DNA of 64,000 nt from Rhizomicrobium sp. (GTDB lineage: Bacteria; Pseudomonadota; Alphaproteobacteria; Micropepsales; Micropepsaceae), in NCBI GenBank assembly GCA_037200985.1, contig JBBCGJ010000001.1, positions 3,634,756 to 3,698,755 of the forward strand. The letters are read 5' to 3'. A program made the translations under genes and the position numbers. Under the pieces are notes generated by a model. That model was not told the origin of the DNA and did not search any database. It worked only from the letters and a program-made list of their open reading frames with translations. This document shows, in pieces, positions 56,533 through 64,000 of this stretch; the stretch's first letter is position 1; each line of letters opens with the position of its first letter.

Positions 56533-57747
56533 TTAAACGACGCCGTTGTCGCGCAATTGCGCGATTTCCGCGAGCGACAGGCCCAGCACCCCGCCCAGAA
56601 CCTCGTCGGTATGTTCGCCCAGAAGCGGCGGAGCGCTTTTGTACTCAGGCGGCGTCGCCGACAGGCGCAGGGGACTGGCGGGCAGCAGCATCGGTCCCGT
56701 GGCATGCGTCATGGCGACCGTCAGTTGCCGCGCCACGGCCTGCGGATCGTCGAACACCTGGTCGACCCGGTTGATCGGCCCGCAGGGCACGTTCGCGGCT
56801 TCGAGCTCGGCGATCCATTGCGCCGTCGTGCGCCGGGCGAGGACGGGCTTGAGCACATCGACCAGCGCCTCGCGGTTCGCCACCCGTTCGGCATTGGTCG
56901 CATAGCGCGGATCGGCGGCGATATCCGCGATCCCGGCGACGGCGGCGAAGCGGCGGAATTGCGGTTCGTTGGTCGTCGCCAGGATCAGATGGCCGTCGGC
57001 CGTCGCGAACACTTGATAGGGCACGATATTGGGATGCGCATTGCCGAGGCGCCCCGGCACCATGCCGCCGGCAAGATAGTTCGTCGCTTGGTTGGCCAGC
57101 GCCGCCGCCTGGCAGTCGAACAGCGCCATGTCGATCGATTGGCCCTCGCCGGTCCGGGCCTGGTGGATCACCGCGGCCAGGATCGCGATTCCGGTATAGA
57201 GCCCGGTCACCAGATCGCTGACCGCCACGCCGACCTTCATCGGTTCGGCGCCGGGCTCGCCGTCCTTCTGGCCGGTCACGCTCATCAGCCCGCCCATGCC
57301 CTGGATGACATAGTCGTAGCCGGCCTTGTCCTTGTACGGCCCGTCATGGCCGAAGCCGGTCAGCGAGCAATAGATCAGCGCCGGGTTCAGGGCGCGCAGG
57401 CCGTCATAGTCGAGGCCGTATTTCGCCAGGGCGCCGGTCTTGAAGTTCTCCACCACGATATGCGCCCGTCGCGCCAGCCGCTTGATCAGCGCCTGGCCCT
57501 CGGGCTTGGACATGTCGACCGTGACCGATTTCTTGTTGCGATTGGCGGTCAGGAAATAGGTCGCATCGCCCTTGCTGCCGTCGGGATTGGTCACGAAAGG
57601 CGGCCCGAAATGGCGCGTTTCGTCGCCTTCGCCGGGCTTTTCGATCTTGATCACCTCGGCGCCCAGATCCCCGAGGATCTGGGTCGCCCAAGGTGCTGCC
57701 AGCACGCGGGAAAGATCGAGGACCCTGAGATGCGATAGGGCCCCCAT
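56533..57747 (-). CDS. CaiB/BaiF family (type III) CoA-transferase
   Basis: A 404-residue family III CoA-transferase. LRVLDLSRVLAAPWATQILGD at the N-terminus, NRNKKSVTVDM, YCSLTGFGHDGPY and QSIDMALFDCQ with the catalytic Asp are all typical. Family members move CoA between carboxylates such as formate/oxalate, succinate/citramalate or mesaconate. Proximity to mesaconyl-CoA hydratase makes a C4/C5-dicarboxyl substrate possible but unproven. Confidence 0.9.
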   Translation of the reverse strand: MGALSHLRVLDLSRVLAAPWATQILGDLGAEVIKIEKPGEGDETRHFGPPFVTNPDGSKGDATYFLTANRNKKSVTVDMSKPEGQALIKRLARRAHIVVENFKTGALAKYGLDYDGLRALNPALIYCSLTGFGHDGPYKDKAGYDYVIQGMGGLMSVTGQKDGEPGAEPMKVGVAVSDLVTGLYTGIAILAAVIHQARTGEGQSIDMALFDCQAAALANQATNYLAGGMVPGRLGNAHPNIVPYQVFATADGHLILATTNEPQFRRFAAVAGIADIAADPRYATNAERVANREALVDVLKPVLARRTTAQWIAELEAANVPCGPINRVDQVFDDPQAVARQLTVAMTHATGPMLLPASPLRLSATPPEYKSAPPLLGEHTDEVLGGVLGLSLAEIAQLRDNGVV

Positions 57748-57752
57748 TCCGG

Positions 57753-58175
57753 TCAGCGCGGATCGATGACGGCGCGGCGGTTCTGCGGTTCGCGCACATG
57801 GTCGCCGGTCTTCACCAGAAGATCGTCGGAGCCGCCGGTGTCGATCGCGGCGGGATCCATTCCGCGGCGGACGAGCTCGTCCTTGACCGCATCGGCGCGC
57901 CGCACCGACAGGTCCTTGCAGTGATGCTCGGCGGTGTCGCAATAGCCGATCACGACCACATGATGCGGGGCCGAATGGCCCTGCTCGAGGAAGCCGGCCA
58001 CCTGATCGGCGGCGGTGGCGGTGAGATTGGCCTTTTGATAGTCGAAATACACCGTGACCGCTTCATGGTGCGCGAATGGCGGTGGTGGAGGCGGCGGTGG
58101 TGGCGGCGGTTCATGCGACGCGCAGGCGCTCAACGCTGTCGCGAAAAGTACGGCAATGGCTGTCTTGGTCTTCAT
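57753..58175 (-). CDS. OmpA-domain lipoprotein with polyproline linker
   Basis: A 140-residue Pal-like lipoprotein. The signal ends in the lipobox LSAC with acylated Cys18. A run of 11 prolines follows, then a single OmpA/MotB domain (VTVYFDYQKANLT, VVVIGYCDTAEHH, LSVRRADAVKDELVRRG, REPQNRRAVI) that binds peptidoglycan. The last block matches the OmpA porin at 60590-61651, so the two domains share recent ancestry. The Asp of the TD-type loop is kept (CDTAE). Confidence 0.85.
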   Translation of the reverse strand: MKTKTAIAVLFATALSACASHEPPPPPPPPPPPFAHHEAVTVYFDYQKANLTATAADQVAGFLEQGHSAPHHVVVIGYCDTAEHHCKDLSVRRADAVKDELVRRGMDPAAIDTGGSDDLLVKTGDHVREPQNRRAVIDPR

Positions 58176-58266
58176 CTGGGGTCTCCCACCCGTTTGATAG
58201 CCCCGGTGGGACTGTAGGGCGTGTGCCGATTTGTAACAATGAACGCGGGGAGGATGGTTAAGGGCC

Positions 58267-59127
58267 TCAAATCTCGCCCCTGACCGCCCAGAGCTCGGGA
58301 TAGAAGGTGAGGTCGAGCGCCTTCTTCAGATAGTTCACGCCCGATGTCCCGCCCGTGCCGCGCTTGAAGCCGATAATGCGCTCCACGGTCTTCATGTGAC
58401 TGAAGCGCCAGAGGTGGAAGCGATATTCGAGGTCGACCAGCTTCTCCGCCAGTTCGTACAGGTCCCAATGGGTCCGCGCATCGCGGTAGACGACCCGCCA
58501 GGCTTCGGTCACGCGAGGATCGGCGGCATAGGGCTTGGCGAAGTCGCGGCTGAGCTTGTTCGTCGGAATGGAAAGGCCGCGCCGCGCCAGAAGCGCCAGC
58601 GATTCGTCGTAGATGCTGGGCTCGATGAGCGCGGCGCGCACCCGGGTCGAGACGGTCTTGTCGGACTCGAAGACGCGCGCCATCGCGGCGTTCTTGTTGC
58701 CGAGCCGGAATTCGAGCATCCGGTACTGGAAGGACTGGAAGCCCGACGACTTTCCCAAACTGTCGCGGAAGCTCGCATAGTCGAACGGCGTCATCGTCGA
58801 CAGGATTTCCCAGGACTGGATAAGAAGTGCCTGAACCCGGCTGACGCGCGCCATCATCTTGAAGGCCGGTCCCAGCTCGTCCTTGCGGATCTGCCCGATC
58901 GCCGCGGCGATCTCGTGCAGGCAGAGCTTGATCCAAAGCTCGCTCGCCTGGTGGATGACGATGAACAGCGTCTCGTCATGCGCGCCCGATAGCGGCTTTT
59001 GGCAGTCGAGAAGCTGGCGCAACCCGAGATAGTCGCCATAGGACATCGCGTCGCGAAAGTCCCAATGGACGTCCTCGCCCTTCAGGTCGACGGCCGGCGG
59101 CGCGGTGCGGTTTTTTCGAAGGGGCAT
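58267..59127 (-). CDS. kynA: Tryptophan 2,3-dioxygenase
   Basis: A 286-residue heme dioxygenase that opens the indole ring of tryptophan to N-formylkynurenine. LFIVIHQASELWIKLCLHEI holds the substrate-side His, ESDKTVSTRVRAALIEPSIYDE follows in two parts, and the C-terminal WRFSHMKTVERIIGFKRGTGGTSG carries the heme His. Length matches the family. An alternative ATG at 59160 adds 11 residues. No kynureninase is adjacent, so the pathway continues elsewhere. Confidence 0.92.
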   Translation of the reverse strand: MPLRKNRTAPPAVDLKGEDVHWDFRDAMSYGDYLGLRQLLDCQKPLSGAHDETLFIVIHQASELWIKLCLHEIAAAIGQIRKDELGPAFKMMARVSRVQALLIQSWEILSTMTPFDYASFRDSLGKSSGFQSFQYRMLEFRLGNKNAAMARVFESDKTVSTRVRAALIEPSIYDESLALLARRGLSIPTNKLSRDFAKPYAADPRVTEAWRVVYRDARTHWDLYELAEKLVDLEYRFHLWRFSHMKTVERIIGFKRGTGGTSGVNYLKKALDLTFYPELWAVRGEI

Positions 59128-59229
59128 GGGCGCTGCCGGAACCTTAACCAAGGCGTGCATGACGCATTCGCAGCGCCGAAAAGCCGATGCTAAGGTGCCG
59201 CCCGCAGCCGCACAACGAGCAAGAAAAGC

Positions 59230-60234
59230 ATGGGAAAAGCATGGAAGGCGGGAATTTGCCTGGGGGTTCTCGTCGCGGTCGGCGCCGGCAGCGCCGAGGC
59301 CGCGCGCAGGCCCGTTCTCAAATGCGCCCAGCCGGCCGAGGTCGCGGCCATCCAGACGACGGTGGTCGACCAGCAATTGGTGGACGCCGCGCTGACGTGC
59401 GGCGATGCGACCCGCAACGGCTTCAACGCCTATCGCACGGCCTTCGGCGCCGAATTGCGCGGTACGGACAAGCTTCTGCTCACCATGTTCAAGCGCGTCC
59501 TGGGCGGCGCGCGCGGCGACGCCGCCTACAACCTGTTCAAGACCGACATGGCCTCGAAGGCGGAGCTGCGCCGCGTCAAAGACGCGGCCGGCTTCTGCCA
59601 GGCCGCCGATCTGGTGCTGGCGGCCGCCAATGCGCCGGCCAAGCCGGCGCTCAGGGATTTCGTCGCCGGCGTGCGGTTCACCGAGGTCGAGACGCCGGTC
59701 GATACCTGCGCGGTGAAGGTCGATGTGACCTTCAGGGGCGTCCAGGCCGGCCCGTCGGTGCGGCCCAAGCCGCGGCCGCCGCAGCCGGACGACGAGCCGA
59801 TCGTGCTCGCCGCTGCCGAGCCGCCGCCGCCCGCCGGCATCAAGGTCGGCAGCCTGACCTGCAACGTGTCGAGCGGCTTCGGCCTTCTGTTCGGCTCGTC
59901 CAAGGAGCTTAAATGCACCTATGCGCCCAATAGCGGCTCGGGCGAGCACTACACCGGCACGTTCTCGAAATACGGCGTGGACATCGGCTATGCCGACAAC
60001 GCGACCTTGATCTGGGGCGTGGTGGCGCCGACGTCGGATGTCCGTCCGGGCTCGCTGGAAGGCGATTATGCCGGCGCCACGGCCGGCGCGACGTTCATCG
60101 TCGGGTTGGGCGCCAATGTGCTGATCGGCGGTCTCGACAAGTCCATCGCGCTGCAGCCGGTGAGCGTGCAGGGCAATACCGGCCTCAACATCGCCGCGGG
60201 CGTCGGCGTGATCACGCTGAAGCACGAGGAATAG
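59230..60234 (+). CDS. DUF992 protein with a secreted N-terminal domain
   Basis: A 334-residue secreted protein: signal peptide to about residue 24, an N-terminal domain (25-160) with four Cys residues (LKCAQ, LTCGD, FCQAA, DTCAV), a Pro-rich hinge, and a C-terminal DUF992 domain. DUF992 hallmarks are GSLTCNVSSGFGLLFGSSKEL, LKCTYAP, EHYTGTFSKYGVDIGYAD and LWGVVAPT. DUF992 usually occurs alone, so the extra domain is notable. The function is unknown. Confidence 0.82.
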   Translation: MGKAWKAGICLGVLVAVGAGSAEAARRPVLKCAQPAEVAAIQTTVVDQQLVDAALTCGDATRNGFNAYRTAFGAELRGTDKLLLTMFKRVLGGARGDAAYNLFKTDMASKAELRRVKDAAGFCQAADLVLAAANAPAKPALRDFVAGVRFTEVETPVDTCAVKVDVTFRGVQAGPSVRPKPRPPQPDDEPIVLAAAEPPPPAGIKVGSLTCNVSSGFGLLFGSSKELKCTYAPNSGSGEHYTGTFSKYGVDIGYADNATLIWGVVAPTSDVRPGSLEGDYAGATAGATFIVGLGANVLIGGLDKSIALQPVSVQGNTGLNIAAGVGVITLKHEE

Positions 60235-60537
60235 GCGCGCCGCGACGCCGAAGGCCGTGCGGACCCGTAGCCGCGGAGGGGCATGCGCGCCTCCGCGTGC
60301 TTCCTTCGCGGTCGCAAGCGCCTCGCGGGCCTGACCAATTTCGGTCGGGATTGAACCGACACTTGCAAGCCGGTCGCCGTCCACGGATCGCGCTCGGGCG
60401 CGACCCGCGGAGAGGCTCTTGCGCCGCCGCGTGCGCGGCCTGCTGCCGTTGACGATACGAGGGACCTTCCGGTGACAGCCCGGCCGGGATAGCCTGTTTC
60501 ACGGGCCTGCCTTGCCGCTGCCGCCGGCCCCAAACGA
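60235..60537. other. Intergenic region after the DUF992 gene
   Basis: About 300 bases without a credible gene. It is rich in short GC palindromes and CGCGG repeats. The segment 60344-60360 reads as a tRNA T-arm on the minus strand, but the matching acceptor and anticodon arms are absent. Otherwise I see nothing in it. Confidence 0.4.
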
Positions 60538-60565
60538 AAAGGGCGGGCCGTGAGGCCCGCCCTTT
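60538..60565 (-). terminator. Rho-independent terminator of the OmpA porin gene
   Basis: A 12-bp stem AAAGGGCGGGCC (60538-60549) with GGCCCGCCCTTT (60554-60565) and a GTGA loop, followed on the minus strand by TTTTCGTTTGG. It lies 24 bases after the porin stop and may also end transcripts of the convergent DUF992 gene. Confidence 0.85.
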
Positions 60566-60589
60566 CCGTATTCTGAAGCGAGGAACTGC

Positions 60590-61651
60590 TTAGCCGCCGA
60601 GGTCGATGACCGCGCGACGGTTCTGCGGCTCGCGGACGCCCGGTCCGGTCGGGACCAGCGGATCGTGGAACGACTTGCCCACGATCTCGATGCCGCCGCC
60701 ATCCAGGCCTTCGCGGACCATCTCGTCCTTGACCGACTGGGCGCGGCGAACCGACAGCGCCTGATTGTAGCTGTCCGAACCGACCGTGTCGGTGTGGCCG
60801 GTGACCAGCACCTTGACGAAGCCGTTGGCCTTGGCGGTGCGAACCGCTTCCGCGACCACTTCCTGCGCCTTGTCGGTGAGGTTCGACTTGTCGAAGTCGA
60901 AGAAGACGATGAACGTCTTGACCGGCGGCGGCGGGGGAGGCGGCGGCGGCGGGGGAGGCGGCGGGGGCGGCGGCGGCGGTGCAGCCTGATCCACGTACCA
61001 GCGGACGCCGATCATCGCCACATGCTCGCGAGCCTGCGAGATATGGATCGGGTCGATCGCCACGAAGTCGGAGACGTAGTCGCGGTCGATCTCGGCCGAG
61101 CGATAACGGTAGTCGAGGAACAGCTCGGTGGAAGGATCGATCTCGTAGTTCACGCCGACGATGCCCTGCCACATGAACTCGACATGCTGGCCGCGGATGA
61201 CCTTGAGGCCGGGGAAGAGCGAGTCCTTGATGGACAGGTCGAGCGCGCCGGCGCCGACGCCGCCGCCGAACGACAGGCTCCAACGATCGCTGAGATTCGC
61301 GTCATAAAGGAAGTTCACCAGGGCGGACTTGAGCTGGTTCGTGCCGCTCAGCGTGCCGGCGAAGGGCGGGTTGTGCTCGTGCTGGTCGTGCCAGGAATAG
61401 CCCGCTTCGAATTCGAGGCGAAGGCCGCTGGCCCATTTGTAGCCGAAGGAGCCGGCAACCAGGCCCGCGTCCTGCTGTCCGAGATTGGCGTGCGCTGAAA
61501 GCGGCGGAGCCGTGACCGCATGGATCGGGTCCATGTGATCGTAGCCGGCGCCAAGGCCCAGATACCACCCCTGGGTATCATTGGCCATTGCAGGGGCGAC
61601 GCTAAGCGCCGCCAATGCCACGCCCGTCAAGGCGATCGAACGAAGTTTCAT
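60590..61651 (-). CDS. OmpA-family outer membrane porin with long polyproline linker
   Basis: A 353-residue outer-membrane protein. The signal ends at VAPAMA near residue 22. An eight-stranded barrel follows (GWYLGLGAGYDHMDP ... RWYVDQ), then a run of 19 prolines and an OmpA domain with FIVFFDFDKSNLT, VTGHTDTVGSDSYNQ and REPQNRRAVIDLGG. The linker is encoded by about 57 bases of GGN/CCN repeats, prone to slippage. The start MKLRSIALTGVALAA is preferred over upstream codons. A strong terminator follows, consistent with high expression. Confidence 0.9.
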   Translation of the reverse strand: MKLRSIALTGVALAALSVAPAMANDTQGWYLGLGAGYDHMDPIHAVTAPPLSAHANLGQQDAGLVAGSFGYKWASGLRLEFEAGYSWHDQHEHNPPFAGTLSGTNQLKSALVNFLYDANLSDRWSLSFGGGVGAGALDLSIKDSLFPGLKVIRGQHVEFMWQGIVGVNYEIDPSTELFLDYRYRSAEIDRDYVSDFVAIDPIHISQAREHVAMIGVRWYVDQAAPPPPPPPPPPPPPPPPPPPVKTFIVFFDFDKSNLTDKAQEVVAEAVRTAKANGFVKVLVTGHTDTVGSDSYNQALSVRRAQSVKDEMVREGLDGGGIEIVGKSFHDPLVPTGPGVREPQNRRAVIDLGG

Positions 61652-62057
61652 TTCTATCCTCGCTTCAAATACCGACGGGCAGGGACCCCCCCACCTAAAC
61701 GTTCGGACGACAGTGGACTTATAACGACGCCGGCAGCGGATGTCTCCACTTACCCTTTTGGGATTCGGCCGTTTTCGGGTCTTGAAAACCCGTTTGCAGC
61801 CGCTCTGTGACCGGCCTGCAACAGGATTTGACCGAATTCGGTCCGTTCGCGTCGAATGGTGCATTTGTCAAGGCGGGCCGGCACTTAACAAGCGTTCCCG
61901 CGTCGAATATTTTGACGCGTGCAGTGCGTCCGAAATGCGGAGCGCGGCGCGAGCCTATACCGATCCCGGCCGGCACGCGGTTCGCGCACTGTCGCACCCT
62001 ATACGCCGCGCCCGGCCGCCCTCGGACTTGGAAGAAGTCTTTGTTCGAAAAAGGATT
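61652..62057. other. Promoter region of the OmpA porin gene with palindromes
   Basis: About 405 bases without a gene. For the porin, minus-strand TGGAGA (61748-61743), 18 bases, then TTATAA (61724-61719) is a candidate promoter. GACCGAATTCGGTC at 61830-61843 is a perfect 14-bp palindrome. CGCGTC-N9-GACGCG at 61899-61919 is a second dyad. These could be operator sites for porin control. Confidence 0.45.
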
Positions 62058-62717
62058 TCAGGCGGGTCTGCGCTCGGCGGACCAGAACCCGTCGCTCCGC
62101 TGCGCGGTCCAGACAAAGGCATAGCGTCCGGCAAGCAGGTCGAGGCTGCCCGTGCCGCTGCCGGCCTCGATGCCGTGCAGGAGTTCTTCGCGCGGCGTGA
62201 CGTGGAAGAGGCTGAGCCAGAACCGCAGCAGGCCTTCGCCCAGCCGCCCCAGCCCTTTCAGGTCGCCGAAGTCGACGACATGTATCGTCCCGCCCGGCGC
62301 CAGCGACGCCTGCGCCGCGGCGAGCGCCTTGCGCCAATCGGGAATCATCGACAGCGAATAAGAGAATACGATCGCGTCGAACGGCTCGCTTTCGCCGAAA
62401 AGCCCGGGCCCGAGGTCTTCGGCATAAGCCTGGACGAGCTTGACCTTGAGCCCGGCGCGCGCGACCGCCTTGGCCGATGTTTCCAGCATCTCCGCCGAGG
62501 CGTCGAGCCCGTACAGGACGGCGTCGGGATAGGCCCGGGCGATCTTGATCAGATTGCGCGAGGTGCCGCAGCCGACCTCGATCACCCGCGCGCCGGGCCT
62601 CAAGGCCAGTTTGCGGATCAGCCTGTCGCGCCCGAAAAGGTAATATTTCCGCGTGAAATCATAGATATAGCGCTGGCGCCGGTAGATCCGGTCCATCAGC
62701 GCGGCATGGTCTGTCAT
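62058..62717 (-). CDS. btaB: Betaine lipid N-methyltransferase BtaB
   Basis: A 219-residue class I methyltransferase that would add three methyl groups to diacylglyceryl-homoserine, forming the betaine lipid DGTS. RQRYIYDFTRKYYLFGRDRLI and VIEVGCGTSRNLIKIARAYP with GLDASAEML are the BtaB-like start and SAM motifs. YSLSMIPDWRKAL and VVDFGDLKGLG follow. It sits 7 bases after btaA in the same direction. The ATG at 62717 is preferred to longer upstream starts. Confidence 0.9.
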   Translation of the reverse strand: MTDHAALMDRIYRRQRYIYDFTRKYYLFGRDRLIRKLALRPGARVIEVGCGTSRNLIKIARAYPDAVLYGLDASAEMLETSAKAVARAGLKVKLVQAYAEDLGPGLFGESEPFDAIVFSYSLSMIPDWRKALAAAQASLAPGGTIHVVDFGDLKGLGRLGEGLLRFWLSLFHVTPREELLHGIEAGSGTGSLDLLAGRYAFVWTAQRSDGFWSAERRPA

Positions 62718-62724
62718 CGGCGCG

Positions 62725-63942
62725 TCACGACGGCTTGCGGCGCGCATAGACATGGAAGCCGCCATAGATCGACGACCGGTCCTTGGCATGCCAGGCGCGG
62801 CTTTCGGCCTCCAGATAGGTCCAGGGCGCCAGCACCTCGGGCGGCAATTTGCGCGGCAGCGGCGAATCAGGCCCCGCGGTCCGGAAGATCACGCGCGCGT
62901 CGCGCATGTCCGCGGTGCGGTCGATCTCGCGCCACAGCGCGGTGATCTGGTCCTGGTTCATCCAGTCCTGCGCGTCGAGCAGGACATAGCGGTGCAGCGA
63001 TCCGGGCGCCTGGGCCTGCAGGAAATCGGTCAGCGAGGCGTGGTGCACCTCGACCTTGTTCGTGCGCGTACGGATGAAGTTGTAGGTCTCGCGCTGCAGA
63101 TAGGCGGGCACCGCCTCGCGGTGCTCGACGTCGTAGCCGCGGCCGAAGGCCTGCCAGGCGAAATAGTTTTCCTGGATCGGAAAATCGCAGGCCAGCCGCT
63201 CGACGCGCTCGCGCAGCACCGCGACCGGATCGCCCGCCGCGACCAGCTCGTCATACTGCGCCGGCGGAATCCCCAGTGCATAAAGCGAGACCGGGCTCTT
63301 GGAGAGCAGCTTGATCGACTTGTAGTCGAACAGGGGCGCGATATCGCGCTCGAACAGCCGGCGCTGCTCCTCCGGCGTGCGCGCCGCCAGGATGGGCTCG
63401 AGCTTCTTGCCGTGCAGCTTGGCGACGGCGTGCAGGATTCCGATGAAGCGCCCGAGCAGGCCGTAGCGGTAGAGGTTCTTGCCGAACATGTTGATGCGCC
63501 GGCCGCGCAGGGGACGATCCTTCTCCCAATATTTCCGCGTCTCGGCGTCCAGCTTCGGGCGCAGATATTTGTCGTAGGCCGCGCGGTTGGCCTTGTCGTT
63601 GGCCTGGCCGAAGAAGCGGAAGAAGGCGTCGTGGCTGGGAAGGCTCTCCAGCGCGGCGAGTTTCAGCTTGGTCAGCGCGATATGGTTGGGATTGAGATCG
63701 ACGGCGATGATCTTCGCCGGATCGGCGGCGATGTAGTTCAGGACGTTGCAGCCGCCCGACGCGATGGTGATGACCCGGTGCTCCGGAATAAGCGCCAGGG
63801 CGGCCAGGTCGACGACCGGGTCCTCCCAGATTTGGTTGTATACAAACCCTTGAAACATAAGGGTAAAGAGCCGCTCCAGGGCGCCCCTCTTGGTGGTTGC
63901 CGGCTTCTGATGGGCCGCCTTGTCGAGAAGCAGATTTGCCAT
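62725..63942 (-). CDS. btaA: Diacylglycerol 3-amino-3-carboxypropyl transferase BtaA
   Basis: A 405-residue DUF3419 enzyme that moves the aminocarboxypropyl group of SAM onto diacylglycerol, the first step of DGTS synthesis. FQGFVYNQIWEDPVVDLAAL, IASGGCNVLNYIA, VDLNPNHIALTKLKLAALE and LLDAQDWMNQDQI match BtaA. A clear AAGGA ribosome site precedes the ATG. The pair btaA-btaB indicates phosphorus-free lipids, typically made under phosphate starvation. Only 58 upstream bases are visible and no Pho box is seen in them. Confidence 0.94.
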   Translation of the reverse strand: MANLLLDKAAHQKPATTKRGALERLFTLMFQGFVYNQIWEDPVVDLAALALIPEHRVITIASGGCNVLNYIAADPAKIIAVDLNPNHIALTKLKLAALESLPSHDAFFRFFGQANDKANRAAYDKYLRPKLDAETRKYWEKDRPLRGRRINMFGKNLYRYGLLGRFIGILHAVAKLHGKKLEPILAARTPEEQRRLFERDIAPLFDYKSIKLLSKSPVSLYALGIPPAQYDELVAAGDPVAVLRERVERLACDFPIQENYFAWQAFGRGYDVEHREAVPAYLQRETYNFIRTRTNKVEVHHASLTDFLQAQAPGSLHRYVLLDAQDWMNQDQITALWREIDRTADMRDARVIFRTAGPDSPLPRKLPPEVLAPWTYLEAESRAWHAKDRSSIYGGFHVYARRKPS

Positions 63943-64000
63943 GGATGTCCTTTGGAACCTCCCGCGTCGCGGGTCGCGTGAAGGGAGTGCCTAAGATTTA

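Noticed and set aside
60344..60360. tRNA-like T-arm (GTCGGTTCAATCCCGAC on the minus strand)
   Set aside because: The 5-bp stem and 7-base loop fit a T-arm, but no matching acceptor, D or anticodon arm is found, and no tmRNA tag sequence is near.
58267..60384. 705-codon frame extending tryptophan dioxygenase upstream
   Set aside because: The extension lies antisense to the DUF992 gene and has no domain; the dioxygenase starts at 59127 or 59160.
60901..60980. GGN repeats as a CRISPR or tandem-repeat array
   Set aside because: They are in frame within the porin gene and encode its polyproline linker.

Overview
The window is 64 kb of high-GC bacterial chromosome, and the gene content points to an alphaproteobacterium. 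Supporting signs are a CtrA-type response regulator, the metX-metW pair, the argH-lptM-lysA-TIGR02302 block, DUF2125 and DUF992 proteins, a B12-dependent ribonucleotide reductase, betaine-lipid genes (btaA/btaB) and FtsE/FtsX followed by YdcF and PlsC. The genus cannot be fixed from the sequence; something near Rhizomicrobium/Micropepsales or Caulobacterales would fit, but this is a guess. No rRNA, tRNA, CRISPR array, insertion sequence or prophage was seen. Coding density is high and many genes join through 4-nt ATGA or GTGA overlaps.

Layout. 1-3.8 kb: 2-oxoglutarate oxygenase-like and MAPEG proteins, a small Asp/His-rich lipoprotein, gloB, a methyltransferase and a small secreted protein. 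4-8.8 kb: metX-metW (methionine) divergent from chorismate mutase-hisC-tyrA (Tyr/Phe), with two clear facing promoters between them. 8.8-12.6 kb: a regulatory patch with a flavodoxin-fold oxidoreductase, a membrane PAS protein without a kinase, a CtrA paralogue carrying Glu at the phosphorylation position, and an AraC-type regulator. 12.5-17.3 kb: DUF2125, a YcaQ-like protein and nrdJ. 17.4-21.2 kb: plsC, ydcF, ftsX, ftsE and a zinc-ribbon membrane protein. 21.3-27 kb: TIGR02302, lysA, lptM and argH, with a divergent TlpA-like thioredoxin. 27-30.9 kb: a decayed nucleotidyltransferase behind a small ORF and a Gfo/Idh oxidoreductase, then a dimethylformamidase-like protein. 30.9-34 kb: etfB-etfA-hbd and a cytochrome c. 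34-41 kb: Bcr-type efflux pump, PH-domain protein, secreted FAD oxidoreductase, ftsK and a DapC-like aminotransferase.

41.3-47.6 kb is the main accessory locus. It holds a nucleotidyltransferase-HAD fusion, an APH/choline-kinase-like kinase, two tandem paralogous WavE-like proteins, a TylF-like methyltransferase and a second methyltransferase. Together they look like a surface-glycan decoration cassette. 47.7-49.4 kb is glnK-amtB with a sigma-54-like promoter and a strong terminator. 49.9-56.1 kb has a ubiquinone hydroxylase, zapE in an operon with mesaconyl-CoA hydratase and a CitE-like CoA-ester lyase, then asd. 56.5-61.7 kb has a CaiB CoA-transferase, an OmpA lipoprotein, tryptophan 2,3-dioxygenase, a DUF992 protein and a polyproline-linked OmpA porin. 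62-64 kb is the btaA-btaB operon for diacylglyceryl-trimethylhomoserine lipid.

Read together, the window holds amino-acid synthesis (Met, Phe/Tyr, Lys, Arg), envelope and division genes, acyl-CoA metabolism feeding ETF, nitrogen uptake, and several palindromic intergenic repeats. The observations most worth following are the E51 CtrA paralogue and its neighbours, the glycan cassette, and the small-ORF/nucleotidyltransferase pair whose second gene carries two separate lesions.
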